A stretch of 64,000 bases of DNA from Trichuris trichiura (Eukaryota > Nematoda > Enoplea > Trichinellida > Trichuridae): assembly GCA_037903355.1 (NCBI GenBank), contig JBAJFE010000033.1, positions 124,001-188,000 on the forward strand. Reading direction: 5' to 3'. Each line of letters opens with the position of its first letter. Position 1 is the first letter of the stretch. The notes below the pieces were generated by a model, which saw only the letters and a program-made list of their open reading frames with translations, was not told the DNA's origin and ran no database searches. Of the stretch, positions 31,670 through 40,908 are shown piece after piece. Position numbers and translations under genes: made by a program.

Positions 31670-32992
31670 ATGGTCAGTTATGATGTAAAAGACCTTTTCA
31701 CAAGCGTTCCCATAAAATATACCATCAACTTGCTTCAAACTCTGTTAGATGCGGACGACACCACCTTGCAAAGGACGAAATTAAACCCCACCCACATATT
31801 TAAATTAGTGTCGTTCTGCATGCGCGAGGGCAACTACTTCAGATTCGAGGATAGTTTCTTCTCACAAAAGGACGGTGCGCCTATGGGCAGTCCACTCTCC
31901 CCCATACTTGCGGAGATCTTCATGGAACATCTCGAAGAAAAAGCCTTCAGCACTCTGCAAGACTGTGCCCCTCCTATCATTTTCAAAAGATATGTAGACG
32001 ACATCTTTGCCATCATAAAATCAGGCAGTGAAGAAACTCTCTTGGAACACCTGAACAGTCTCTTCCCCAACCAGATAACGCTAACCATTGAGAAGGAAAA
32101 TAATTGTAAACTCCCTTTTCTAGATGTCTTAGTCATTAAACAAGGGAATAAGTTAAAAACAACAGTTTATAGGAAACCCACCCACTCGGACGGGCACCTG
32201 AACTTTTCTTCTCATCACCCTATTTCAGTTAAAAGAGGTATAGTTAAAGGGATGGTTGACAGAGCCCTAACGGTTTGTGACCCCGAATATTTAAATACAG
32301 AATTAAGACACATTTATAACACACTATGCAGTAACGGATACCCCAGTAAATTCATCAATTCCATTATTAAACAGTGCCAACAAAATAAACCTTCATCACC
32401 GTCCCTGCCTGATAACCAACAACACCCGGTGCTGCTCCTTCCCTACTACAGTGGTTTAAGTGAACGGATCAGGAGACTGGGGCGCTCCTTAAATTTCAAC
32501 GTGAGATTTAAAAGTTCATGTAATCTTCGTTCGATTGTGAGAAATGACAAGATCAAGGTTCCTTTTGACAGCAGACCCGGTGTCATTTACCAAATAAAGT
32601 GTGGTTGCAACGCCTCCTACATAGGAGAAACGGGCAACACTCTACTTAAGAGATTCGGCCAACACATGAAGAATGTGTTGACACACAAGAACGCCGAACG
32701 AAGACTCAACGGGGTACGGGCCACCGGCCCGGGGCGACCACCGACAACGGACCCTCGAAAAGCCATGGAGAACGCGATAAGTGCCTCAGTGATCGTTGAG
32801 CACGCATCTCGGTGCACACTCGACCCGCACCCGAAGATCATATGCCACGAACACTTATTACATCTTAGGCGTATTAAGGAGGCTCTGTACATCCAGAACA
32901 ACTCCACTATCAATCGCGACAATGGCGTGGAGGTTAGTGAAGTATGGGCTGCGCCGATTAATAAATTCCAATGCTGCGCCCTACCCAACTAA
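31670..32992 (+). CDS. PLE-A reverse transcriptase/GIY-YIG endonuclease, 440 codons, 5'-truncated
   Basis: This is the best-preserved PLE frame. It starts at MVSYDVKDLFTSVPIKYTIN, the RT palm motif, has GNYFRFEDSFFSQKDGAPMG near residue 60, KRYVDDIFAIIKSG (YVDD near 111), the PLPFLDVLV-type thumb (KLPFLDVLVIKQGNK), KPTHSDGHLNFSSHHPIS, the connector RNDKIKVPFDSRPGVIYQIK and the GIY-YIG core CNASYIGETGNTLLKRFG near 312, and ends HLRRIKEALYIQNNSTINRD...NKFQCCALPN. Full PLE proteins are about 700-800 residues; the RT fingers with YGLPKxHKP are missing. The frame is open without stops, so the truncation is recent, but on its own it is not expected to be active. Confidence 0.9.
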   Translation: MVSYDVKDLFTSVPIKYTINLLQTLLDADDTTLQRTKLNPTHIFKLVSFCMREGNYFRFEDSFFSQKDGAPMGSPLSPILAEIFMEHLEEKAFSTLQDCAPPIIFKRYVDDIFAIIKSGSEETLLEHLNSLFPNQITLTIEKENNCKLPFLDVLVIKQGNKLKTTVYRKPTHSDGHLNFSSHHPISVKRGIVKGMVDRALTVCDPEYLNTELRHIYNTLCSNGYPSKFINSIIKQCQQNKPSSPSLPDNQQHPVLLLPYYSGLSERIRRLGRSLNFNVRFKSSCNLRSIVRNDKIKVPFDSRPGVIYQIKCGCNASYIGETGNTLLKRFGQHMKNVLTHKNAERRLNGVRATGPGRPPTTDPRKAMENAISASVIVEHASRCTLDPHPKIICHEHLLHLRRIKEALYIQNNSTINRDNGVEVSEVWAAPINKFQCCALPN

Positions 32993-33054
32993 TCAAACAC
33001 CCATTGTACCCATGCGCTATATAAACCCCTTACCGAATAAACACCTTCTCCCCA

Positions 33055-33100
33055 ACACTGCTGACGACGGAACACGAGCAGTTCCGAAACGTACGGTATA
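33055..33100 (+). ncRNA. Hammerhead-like motif at the PLE-A 3' end (right arm)
   Basis: CTGACGA (33061-33067), CGGAAC, ACGAGCA, GTTCCG, GAAA (33086-33089), then CGTACGGTATAC. In this copy A-C...G-U could form a minimal 2-bp stem III followed by an A as cleavage base, which is the best match to a hammerhead fold among the copies. Confidence 0.5.
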
Positions 33101-33229
33101 CAAATTGTTCTGTATTTTCTCTTACAATTTGCTCATCCATCCGTTGGTAGGGCATTTTGAAGTTTACTTACAGATACATCCAACAGGCCAAACCCGTGAA
33201 TCTGAAGATCTACTATGACAGTACACAAT

Positions 33230-33766
33230 AAAGATAATTAGGCTACGTGTGCGAAACGCACAGTCATTTGGCGGAAACGGTTATAAGGCCGCGAACAAAC
33301 AGCCAGTGGTCCTTCCGGCATATGCTAACATAGGCACTGTCCAGCCACGGCTTTGGCGAGACAATCTGGACCAATAGGTTGGCTGCAACAATTCAGCTCG
33401 TGACGTAGGCTTCCACAAATAAACGGAAATTTGCAACGTAGGCGTCAATATTGACGTCGGACAGAGCTTGTCATATGTATATGAATACGCCACGGGAGGA
33501 CCGTCAATCTAATTGCAGGATGTGCACAAAAATAGAATCGTGTTATGTGAACGTAGGGCTACCAGGTATCTGAAAGTAAGTTTACCACCGCATTATACGG
33601 GAACAAACCTTATATAAGGAGAGCACTACGGGAGTCAATATTACTGTATTCTGGTGTGTTATACGGTTTTGCGGTTGTCCAAATGTATAAAAGAAAGCAC
33701 ATTACGCTTACGATAGAGAAGAAGGTGGAGACAATCAAAACATTGAAGAGGGGAGTGACCGGCTAA
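33230..33766 (+). pseudogene. Tigger 5' region and transposase N-terminus
   Basis: After non-coding sequence with a TATATAAGG box at 33611-33619, a frame at 33682 reads MYKRKHITLTIEKKVETIKT then LKRGVTG and a stop. That is the start of the psq/CENP-B-type helix-turn-helix found at the N-terminus of pogo/Tigger transposases. Only about 27 codons survive before unrelated sequence begins. It belongs to the Tigger whose TIRs are at 26915 and 35101. Confidence 0.65.
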
Positions 33767-34860
33767 AGAACAGGAAGAATGCGATGAACAGCGCCTTTTA
33801 TGCTTAAAAAGCGTTCCTTGTCGAGTTTCTTTTAAGGAAAGTTTGTCCCGTTGAAAAATGTCTTTATTACGGATTGTCTCCCGTTGTGAAAATAACAAAG
33901 AGATCTTAGCTCTTCTTCCGGAGCTTTCGGGTTCTTTCGCGACCCGTCTTCAGCGGTGAGATTTGACACATAATCTCACCGCTGAAGACGGGTCGCGAAA
34001 GAACCCGAAAGCTCCGGAAAAAGAGTTAAGATCTCTTTGTTATTTTCACAACGGGAGACAATCCGTAATAAAGACATTTTTCAATATGAAAACTCACACT
34101 CCCGTACAAAAACATCAAGTTTGTCCCGTTGATAATATTGTTAATATTCCCGAGCTTTCGTGTCAAACGAGACCCGTCTTCAGCGGTGTTAAAATAAAGC
34201 AATGAAGTAACAAAATTTTCACGGTGTTAAAATAATGTAATGGGTGTTGCGTGGGGATGTTTTAACTGTTCAAAGTGAAATGTTTTAAAGTAGATTTCCT
34301 TGTGTCCTCATCTTCTGTCTGTCAGCTGGCCATTTTTCTTGTTGTGGATGTATGTTGTTCTTCAGAAATTTCATTTTAAGGTTCTTCTCCATTTTTGTTG
34401 GTTTCAATCCGTAGTTCTTTGCTTTCTTTGTGTGTTTAGTCAAGTGAGCAGTTTCTGACTTACCCGTTAGCAAACGTCAAAGCCTGTTGAAGCAGACGCT
34501 AATAACTGACTACATAAAATAAATTTAGACTTCGCGGACTAATTCTACACAGTGGAACGAAGGATGCGTATGTGTGTGCAACCCAGAAAACAAAGATTAC
34601 AATAGCCCAGAAATCACACAATAATTATCCGCTAACTCAATTTCTTTTTGAGCCATCAGAACCGGCTAGCAACTACGAATATGGAAAAATAAGTTCACGG
34701 GAACTATTTCCCGTGCCACTTCGCGGTACAGCGTCCACACCTTATAAGGAACTAGTTTCTGCTGGTCAATCGTTTTCCTGAATCAGACGGACTTCGCTGC
34801 CCTCGGCAAGCTATTCACCGCTTGCAGGGGCTGACATCGCGCTGCAGACACCACGAAAAT
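33767..34860. mobile_element. PLE-like terminal repeats and unassigned sequence inside the Tigger
   Basis: The stretch holds words shared with 60840-61130: GAGTTTCTTTTA(A/C)GGAAAG, GAGACCCGTCTTCAGCGGT, AAAGCAATGAAGTAAC, and CCTTGTGTCCTCATCTTCTG. A minus frame at 34285-34473 (Lys-rich, KNYGLKPTKMEKNLKMKF) occurs in this repeat and may be part of a PLE N-terminus, but I cannot confirm it. It includes the palindrome at 33848-34086. Confidence 0.5.
33848..34086. repeat. Near-perfect palindrome with two head-to-head hammerhead-like motifs
   Basis: Arms of about 115 bp (33848-33962 and 33971-34086) mirror each other around TTTGACACA. Each contains CTGAAGA, CGGGTCGCGAAAGAACCCG, AAAGCTCCGG (33953-33925 on the minus strand, 33982-34010 on the plus strand). 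A third related motif, minus strand, lies at 34156-34183. Confidence 0.88.
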
Positions 34861-35100
34861 GTATCTAAAATTGCATTGCGTGCTTTTCTGTGGCCTACTG
34901 TAAGTTTCCTCCATAATCCGAATTCTTCTCTAATCCGAACTACCCCTGCCCCGACGTGTTCGAATTAGGGAGGTTTCACTGTATCTAAAATTGCATTACG
35001 TGCTTTTCTGTGGCCTACTGTAAGTCTCCTCCATAATCCGAATTCTTCTATAATCTGAACTACCCCCGCCCCGACGTGTTCGGATTAGGGAGGTTTCACT
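34861..35100 (+). repeat. 120-bp tandem duplication of the Tigger right end
   Basis: Units 34861-34980 and 34981-35100 align without gaps and differ at about six positions. Each starts GTATCTAAAATTGCATT and ends GGGAGGTTTCACT. Confidence 0.93.
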
Positions 35101-35103
35101 GTA

Positions 35104-36190
35104 GTAACAATTTCTTCCAACCATTTGTCCGGATCCGTTAGGTTAGCCCGTCCAGGATGCAGTTCTTGCCTACATAGCTTGTATTTCCTTGTTCAGTTTC
35201 GAGATCAGAGCTTGCAGGGTCATCTGAGACGAGGGTTCTGAGACGGTGTCATACGCTCGCAGCGTGTTCACTGCACCATTGAGTTCTTAAAAGAATCTAT
35301 TGACGTTGTTGTCCTCTCCCGCTTTGATTGGAGTTAAGTCCAGCAAGGCTTTGATATGTGCATCAACAATCAAGTTGGGATCACCGAAGAGTCGGCAGAA
35401 GTCTGAAAGTGCTCAGCCATACAGAGTTGGTACGTGTAACGAAGGTGCGATGCTGATTCTCAAGCGAAGACTGCCGTAATATTGAAATTCCTGGAGCATC
35501 TGAGGGAACCATCAAGGTTTTGAAGCACCCAATGAATTGGTCCCATTTCCTCAGATCACCACCAAAACGCTGAAGTGCTACCGTCGACTACGCTTGCTGT
35601 AGCAGAACTGACTGGTAATGACCAACAGGCGTTACACATTGTTTTGGCGATGCGATAACATCGTCGATCTAACTACTGGCTCGATTAATTGTATCTGCCG
35701 AAAGTTGGGTGAAATTATTCAAACCTGTCGGTAAGGCAGTGGCAAGCTCTTGATTACCGTCAGTGATTGATGCTGACAGTCTTGAAAGAGCGGCTCGTGA
35801 CAAGGCCAATATTTTTATTAGAAACGATACCGGAGCAGGGCGGTGAATGTTTTAAGATAAGATGCGACTTAAAACTAATCTTCAAGTGTTCTAAGTCGCT
35901 ATGCAGTTGGTTCAGAAATGTTTCGAACATCCTTATAAGCTGCGAAGCTGTGGAACATGCAGCGGCAATCGAAATATTTTCCAGTGTTCCCGCAGTATCA
36001 ACAGAGGAAATGGGATGGACCGATCGTGCTAGCTAAACGAACAGAACGACGAATAGCTACTCGCGGACGGCGTTGCAGTGATTTCTTGGAATCCGAAATC
36101 AGAACATTTCCTTCAGGAGTCTTGGCTTTCGACATGACAGCGAACGTGCGAGAGATACTGACCAACCAAGAAGGGTTCCTATCCTGCTGA
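35104..36190 (-). pseudogene. BEL-A gag (DUF1759-like), decayed
   Basis: Minus-strand frames read ALQRFGGDLRKWDQFIGCFK (compare LPKLEIPKFNGKTRDWPMFI in BEL-B gag), then, in another frame, GDPNLIVDAHIKALLDLTPI, KAGEDNNVNRFF and LNGAVNTLRAYDTVSEP and TLQALISKLNKEIQAM. This is the capsid-like DUF1759 part of BEL/Pao gag. Stops and frameshifts are frequent. It lies next to the LTR at 36205-36481 and is cut off at 35103 by the Tigger. Protease and the N-terminal half of RT are not found, so a deletion preceded or accompanied the insertion. Confidence 0.7.
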
Positions 36191-36204
36191 GAGGACCAAA
36201 CAAT

Positions 36205-36481
36205 TGTGCGATATACCGAGGAAAACGACATGTGGTGTATGTACTACACAGCATCTTTACTTGCGTTTGTAGCGAAAGCGACTGACCTCATCTGCTCATA
36301 GAGGAAACGTAACTGCTTGTCGAATGCATAAACGCACGATGAGAAGGGCCCAACAACTTGTCGTGACGGTTTTCATGCGCGTGATCTTATAAGGCGTGGA
36401 GAACGCAGTTTAGTGAAGACTAATAATAAAGAATGAAAGGAATTAGGATGCTGGTAATCGCGTGCCCCGAATTCTGCTACA
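36205..36481 (-). repeat. LTR of BEL-A (5' LTR side)
   Basis: It starts TGTGCGATATACCGAGG and ends TTCTGCTACA, 277 bp, related to 15927-16198. Upstream in the minus sense is flanking DNA, downstream is BEL-A gag, the position expected of a 5' LTR. On the minus strand TGGTCCTCTCAGCAGG follows the LTR after 6 bases and could be a primer-binding site; the tRNA is not identified. Confidence 0.62.
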
Positions 36482-36611
36482 GTTCTGCAAACTGCTGTAA
36501 GTTCCTTGTTTCCCCTGGGTAGTACAGTGCTCCATACGTGCAAGCAATCTCATAGACTAAACTAGGCCTCCGATCTAGCGCAGGGCCGCGGATAACGAGG
36601 GTCAACTGTAT
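36482..36611 (-). pseudogene. PLE GIY-YIG fragment abutting a Tigger-type end
   Basis: Minus translation gives RRPSLVYEIACTYGALYYPG then ETRNLQQFAEL, matching RPGVVYVINCDCNASYIGET of PLE-B. The bases from 36583 (CCGCGGATAACGAGGGTCAACTGTA) repeat a Tigger T1/T2-type right end. Both are fragments. Confidence 0.5.
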
Positions 36612-37199
36612 ATTAATTGGGTAACTGTGGTTTGCCGGACCATTAAGACTCGCGTAGAACAACGGTTTATCACAGAGTAAAGCGATAGATCGAACGCACA
36701 GCTGATAACGATAGCCTGAACTCCCTGAGCTCAGAATCGATGCATATGTATAGCCTTCCTCTGCTTTGCGCATTCCTACGGACCGCAGTCTCTTCAGCCA
36801 CCGCCTAATCCGCTTACTGGGAGCAAGCGGCGGGACCGGTGCTAATTATGACCCTGTCCGCGTTTGCGCTAGGCCGTCGATGTCAGGTTCTCACGCCGAC
36901 CCAGAGGTCGTGCCCTCTTGTCGCTGTCGAGTCTGAGACCCCATGTCGCTCTTCGGGCTGCGCTACCATGGACGGATTTCTGCCCGCGCTCACTGGGGTG
37001 CCGGTGCAGCCATCTCCGCCACAGTAACTGCTGTGTACTGGTTAGCGATGACCTGAATTTATCTGCGCTTGGCCTGCAGAAAATCAGTCGATCGATAAAG
37101 CTGGCTATGCTCGCTCGCACTGTTTGAGTTCAGTTGACTTCTTGGTGAGTAAATGATGCGACCTTACGTGATTCTGGTAGCGTATATAATACCGTGTGC
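36612..37199. other. Unassigned 590 bases
   Basis: Overlapping frames on both strands at 36839-37127 have no recognisable domain and are unlikely to be real genes. Confidence 0.25.
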
Positions 37200-37425
37200 C
37201 CCTATTATAAGGTTCGGTCTTGTATTTGTATTGGACCACCACCACCACCTCACTGACGACGGAACTAGAGCGTTCCGAAAGCTTTGAACATTAAAAAGTT
37301 GAGTGCATTGACATCTGTACAATTTTTCTTAATAACGGCTCATCCACCCGTTGGTAGAGCAGTTGTTTCGTCTAATTTACAGATACAAGCACAACAGATA
37401 AACGGGAAAAGCCGTAGAAGATCAG
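37200..37425 (+). mobile_element. Solitary PLE end with hammerhead-like motif and leader
   Basis: CTGACGA (37253-37259), CGGAACTAGAGCGTTCCG, GAAA (37277-37280), then the leader block CTCATCCACCCGTTGGTAG (37339-37357), TTTACAGATA and AACGGGAAAAGCC. The arrangement is the same as at 31.45-31.6 kb. No RT follows. Confidence 0.6.
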
Positions 37426-37874
37426 ACACTATGAATGAAGAACATATATAAAAACATTGACATACAACAATCCCAGAATTAATTGGAATGCGCATTACTT
37501 TCAGAATACATTTTTTTGGCTGTAAACCAGGGGTGAGGAACGTCCCGCCCCCGAGGCTATTTTCCGCCCACGCGCTGGGGCAACCGCACATGGATGCGAG
37601 ATTCGGTGAAATGTGATTGCAGAAAGTTATTTTTCATAAAGCGATAAACGTATTTTATGTGAATCCTAGTAAGAACATAAACCTTGCGTAACAAACAGGG
37701 AGTGTCAGGCTGGCTCAGAAGACTGCGTTGCTGACAAATCTCTGTCGACAAACCGACATTGTTAGTACTCGGTGACAAGCAGTACGCGGCACTATAGTGC
37801 GTGATAGCGCGTCAGTAGCGTGGACCATTGCTTTGTTCGAGATAACGACTGTCGAGCTTGCTAGAACACTTCTG
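37426..37874. repeat. Dispersed repeat and hAT-like left end
   Basis: 37430-37526 repeats 548-640. CAGGGGTGAGGAACGTCCCG at 37528 resembles CAGGGGT-type hAT ends, and the following minus frame (37778-37557) parallels 6890-7110. The unit is interrupted by the Merlin MITE at 37875. Confidence 0.45.
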
Positions 37875-38951
37875 GGGTCTCCTGCGTTAGTGGCCCGCCG
37901 GAAGTTGAAGCGGCAGTATCAAAGCATAATCCGCGACCCTACAACGTAATGATGTGTGATTAGCGAAACAAAGGGAGAGACGTTATCGGCCGGTTTAGTG
38001 AACACGTGCACAGTAGTTGGCGCGGCAGCACAATGGAGCATCAGTGGCACATGCAGTAGCTGAGTTATTGACCCGCGGAATATTTGCCGAGGAATTCCGT
38101 TACTGACCCCTGTAAAAGAGTGAAAAACATCGAAGGTCAATTGACCGATCGCGTCGCGTCTTGGTAAACGGTGCACAACTCATTCTGCGTTAAGTCTGAT
38201 CCCTTGGCCTGAAATTTTGTTACTGACCCCTAGAAAAGAGTGAAGGTGAGGAAAAACAGCTGCGCATGGAATCCCGGCACGGGGAGCACAATGGAGCAAC
38301 AGTGGTGCGTGCTGACCTTCGGTTCGTAATTCGTAGAAAATGTCAAAGGTCAACGGGCTGATCCGCGTCGCTTCTTGTTAAACGGCGTAAGCTCATTCTG
38401 CGTTATTTTTTGGCGAAAGACACCGTGGACCGCCTGCGCTGATCTACCTGCCCCGGTGAACGGTATGTTCACTTTCTTTACTGTTATGTTGTCTATGCGC
38501 TCTACTATCATCTGATTTACTACTCTCGCGTACTTTCACTTTACGCGTTACTCAGACGTTGTCTCTCAGCCGCTCCAGCGTCGGAGAAATGCAGGTTCTT
38601 TTTTGGCAAGCGTGTCCGTTGTTTGTTGTGTTTTCATTAGACACAACAAATGACGATCACTCTTTTTTGCTCTCATCCAAATCTAAACCAAAAAACAAAC
38701 CTTATGTTCAGGTTTAGGCTTAGGCTAGGGCAAAGCAGGATGGCAGACAGACCTACAGTACGATGACGGCAGGAATGGTGAAACATATCGTCGCCGTCGG
38801 CAGTGTTCCATTCCAATAATATGCAGCCGTGCGCATCGCCACACCAATAATCCGATTAGGCAAGCCATTGTTCCGATGAGATCATAATCCCCACTTGACC
38901 TCCTTTGAAGTTGCCGCGCCTACTTCCGGCGGCCACTAACTCAGGAGACCC
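37875..38951. mobile_element. Merlin-type MITE, copy 4, with about 50-bp TIRs
   Basis: The left end GGGTCTCCTGCGTTAGTGGC and reverse-complemented right end GGGTCTCCTGAGTTAGTGGC both continue with CGCCGGAAGT. It is collinear with 4130-5077 and 20666-21706. No exact 8-bp duplication is seen at its flanks. Confidence 0.8.
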
Positions 38952-39049
38952 GAGAACCCGAAAGGATGGCCGAAGAGTTCCGCGGAGACGGCAAAACAAT
39001 TGCGGCAATCACTCCAAAAAGTTTCCGTACACGTATAACCGTATTTCAG

Positions 39050-39500
39050 TTCGGTACAGGTCAATTCACTGTCACCAACTAGCCGCTGGGACAAGTCCAT
39101 ACGGAACAATTCGCTGGCAGAACAAGTCGTCGCCAGGCAACTCACTGCAACCAAGTCACGGTGGCTCGTTCTGTTCTTCTCTATTCTTTGTTGCGGCCCT
39201 TTTGGCGCGGCCGTGACGGTAAGTGAATGCGGTCTTCAATTGGACTTGGCAAAAGCAAAGTGTTGTAACTTGTAACAGCGCAGCAAGTCCAACTGAAGAC
39301 CGCATTCACTTACTGTCAAGGCTGCATTTAAACGGCCTTAACAAAAAATAGAGAAGAAAGGAGCCTACCGCGGCGAGTTGTTCCAATGGCGAGTTGTTCT
39401 GGCGGCAAATTGTTCCGCATCGACTTGTCCCAGCGTTGAGCTGTGCCAACGACGAGTTTTCCCGGGGGTGAGTTGGCGGCGGCGAATTCTCCGTAACCGT
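39050..39500. mobile_element. Foldback-type element with long, internally repetitive inverted arms
   Basis: Arms of about 200 bp face each other around 39268 (GTAAGTGAATGCGGTCTTCA and its inverse). The outer parts consist of a degenerate 16-17-base unit of the form GGAACAA(C/T)TCGC(C/T)G, repeated at least four times per arm. Foldback elements with satellite-like TIRs are known in insects. The 3' boundary cuts into the Gypsy-B LTR. Confidence 0.65.
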
Positions 39501-39613
39501 TAACTTACGGTACAAGTCGGCTCTGTCGGCTTCCTTTTGTAATGCGCTTGTTTATATTCTTTCTGGCAAATAAACTTGCTTCCCTATGTTGATGGAATCT
39601 CTGTGTAGCAAGA
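39501..39613 (+). repeat. Truncated 5' LTR of Gypsy-B
   Basis: 39501-39556 (TAACTTACGGTACAAGTCGG ... TGCGCTTGTTTATA) is related to 59317-59371 (TAGCTTACGGTTCAAGTCAG ... CGCGCTTGCTTATA). The upstream part is replaced by the foldback element. Confidence 0.5.
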
Positions 39614-40759
39614 ATGCTACAAGCGGTGATCCGTCTCGAAAGTTTGCCGCTCAGGAGCACAATCCTCTCTAGAAAGAACAGACAGCCTCCTCCCAGGTTA
39701 ATCGCGTTCGCGTTGAACTTCTGCAGCCTGGTTGCTCGTGTGCACAACTTATTTCAAGACGCTGGCATTTCTCGCCAGGATACAATGTTCAGAAAAATCT
39801 TAGCGAAGCTCTCAACGGACTTTTTTCGCCTAGTTAAGCACCTTCTCACCCAGCACCTCGCGGTGGGTTGCTATGACAAATTGTGGCAGTGCCAGCAGGA
39901 GGATGAATCCCGCAGGGCACAGAGCGAGGACGCTCAACATGAAGACCGTTCTGGACAGTCTCATACCAGCGTGGCCCAATCGCGGTCACACTTTAATAGG
40001 TGCAATGACCAGCGTCTGGGGCGAGACTGACCGCGGCATGTGGTCCCTCAAATGCGAACTGATGACAAGGTCGCGCCGAAGTGAACTCAGTGACCCCGCT
40101 AATGGGGTCATCATGCCTTATATAAGGCGGCATTGTTTTTCCCAGTCGGACTCTTTCCTCTATCGTGTACTCGCTTACATCAGTAGATAGTTCAGTGAAT
40201 CGAAGTCTTCGTTCATGGCGCGCGTTCTCCAACATAAGTTCAAGAGACGACAGCTCAGGCGTGCTTGCAAGAACGCCTAGGTCTGACCCCAAGCGAGCGC
40301 CTGCGCAGACTAGAACGTATTCCAATCAGCATTGGTGACATGAAGCCCTCACAGCTATACAGTGTAGTTTATATGCACCGTATGGGATCTGCACGCGTAA
40401 AGCTGCTAGTATACAAAGGCTTTGCTTTGTCTTTATGAGGAACACCATCGAACTGAGTATAAACAAGAATGTCTCCAAACATGCGACCTTCTTTCCTAAT
40501 ACCAACGATCACAACGACCCCATGGTCCGTCCTTCTCTTTTTATAGTCCCGTCTGCGGGGTCTGGCCAGCTCGCACAGCCATTGGCTGACTGTGCCTGTT
40601 TTCGACATGAGCTTCGTGTCATGCGGCATAGGGAGTGTCGTCCAGCGCTATTTACCTCAACAGCGCCCGCATCGCTGCGCTCCTAGGTCAAACACCCGTT
40701 GGCGGAGCCACACCTCGGGTTAGTCGCCACACTCCCCCCTGATTTCCTAATTACTGTAA
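39614..40759. other. Probable Gypsy-B leader/gag region, unrecognised
   Basis: Open frames (39614-40030, 39873-40190 plus; 39993-40629 minus) show no motif. A TTATATAAGG box at 40116-40125 could belong to a promoter or LTR. Its position between an LTR fragment and an open frame at 40760 is the only hint of function. Confidence 0.25.
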
Positions 40760-40903
40760 ATGGAGGAGCGGCGTCTCCAGATTCAGGCGCTGCGTCTCAC
40801 TGGTGGTTGGTCCGGTGGTTCTGGCATGACTGGCGCGGAGACGTCTTCGGCCAACACGGTCGTTGTTCTTGAGCCAACTTCTTCCTCGGGAGCCTCGGAC
40901 AGT
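40760..40903 (+). pseudogene. Open frame interrupted by BEL-B; continues at 47436-47577
   Basis: The frame starts MEERRLQIQALRLTGGWSGG and reaches SSSGASDSA at the BEL-B insertion. Deleting BEL-B with one copy of GCTTC joins it in frame to KLGNVMPASISAEGIFWRSL and LSGASVSSRCLAFALLETRS, which stays open until hAT-1 at 47578. I do not recognise the protein; a Gypsy-B gag N-terminus is a guess based on its location. Confidence 0.4.
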
Positions 40904-40908
40904 GCTTC

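Larger units (their letters stand above)
26991..33216. mobile_element. Penelope-like composite: two PLE families in a 6.2-kb inverted arrangement, 13-bp TSD
   Basis: GACAGTACACAAT occurs at 26978-26990 and again at 33217-33229, consistent with a 13-bp target duplication for the whole block. Inside, arm 27030-29778 is the near-perfect inverse of 30469-33216, separated by about 690 bases that complete the RT of one PLE. Each arm holds PLE-A (outer) and PLE-B (inner) in tandem. PLEs are known to insert as partial tandem copies with inverted 5' pieces, which fits. A collapsed or artefactual palindrome in the assembly is the main alternative. Confidence 0.78.
30469..33216 (+). repeat. Right arm of the 2.75-kb inverted repeat
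   Basis: It is the inverse of 27030-29778. The inner boundary is at GATCTTCCCGGG (30467) against CCCGGGAAGATGG (29767), and the outer boundary is next to the GACAGTACACAAT duplication. Confidence 0.93.
26915..35101 (+). mobile_element. Tigger/pogo transposon, interrupted by PLE insertions, TA duplication
   Basis: The left end CAGTGAAACCTCCCTAATCC at 26915 is matched by GGATTAGGGAGGTTTCACTG ending at 35101 (and by a duplicated right end at 34981). TA flanks at 26913-26914 and 35102-35103. A transposase start with a pogo-type N-terminal helix-turn-helix is at 33682. Between 26991 and 33216 a PLE composite is inserted, and from about 33767 other PLE-like sequence replaces most of the coding region. 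It is therefore a nest. Confidence 0.72.

Noticed and set aside
35767..36190. Plus-strand genes (89 and 77 codons)
   Set aside because: The minus strand of the adjoining segment carries recognisable BEL gag; the plus frames have no motif.
36839..37127. Overlapping small genes on both strands
   Set aside because: Three mutually overlapping frames in a G/C-richer patch, none with a domain; typical chance frames.
39614..40030. Gag of Gypsy-B
   Set aside because: Position fits but there is no capsid or zinc-knuckle motif; not enough to call.
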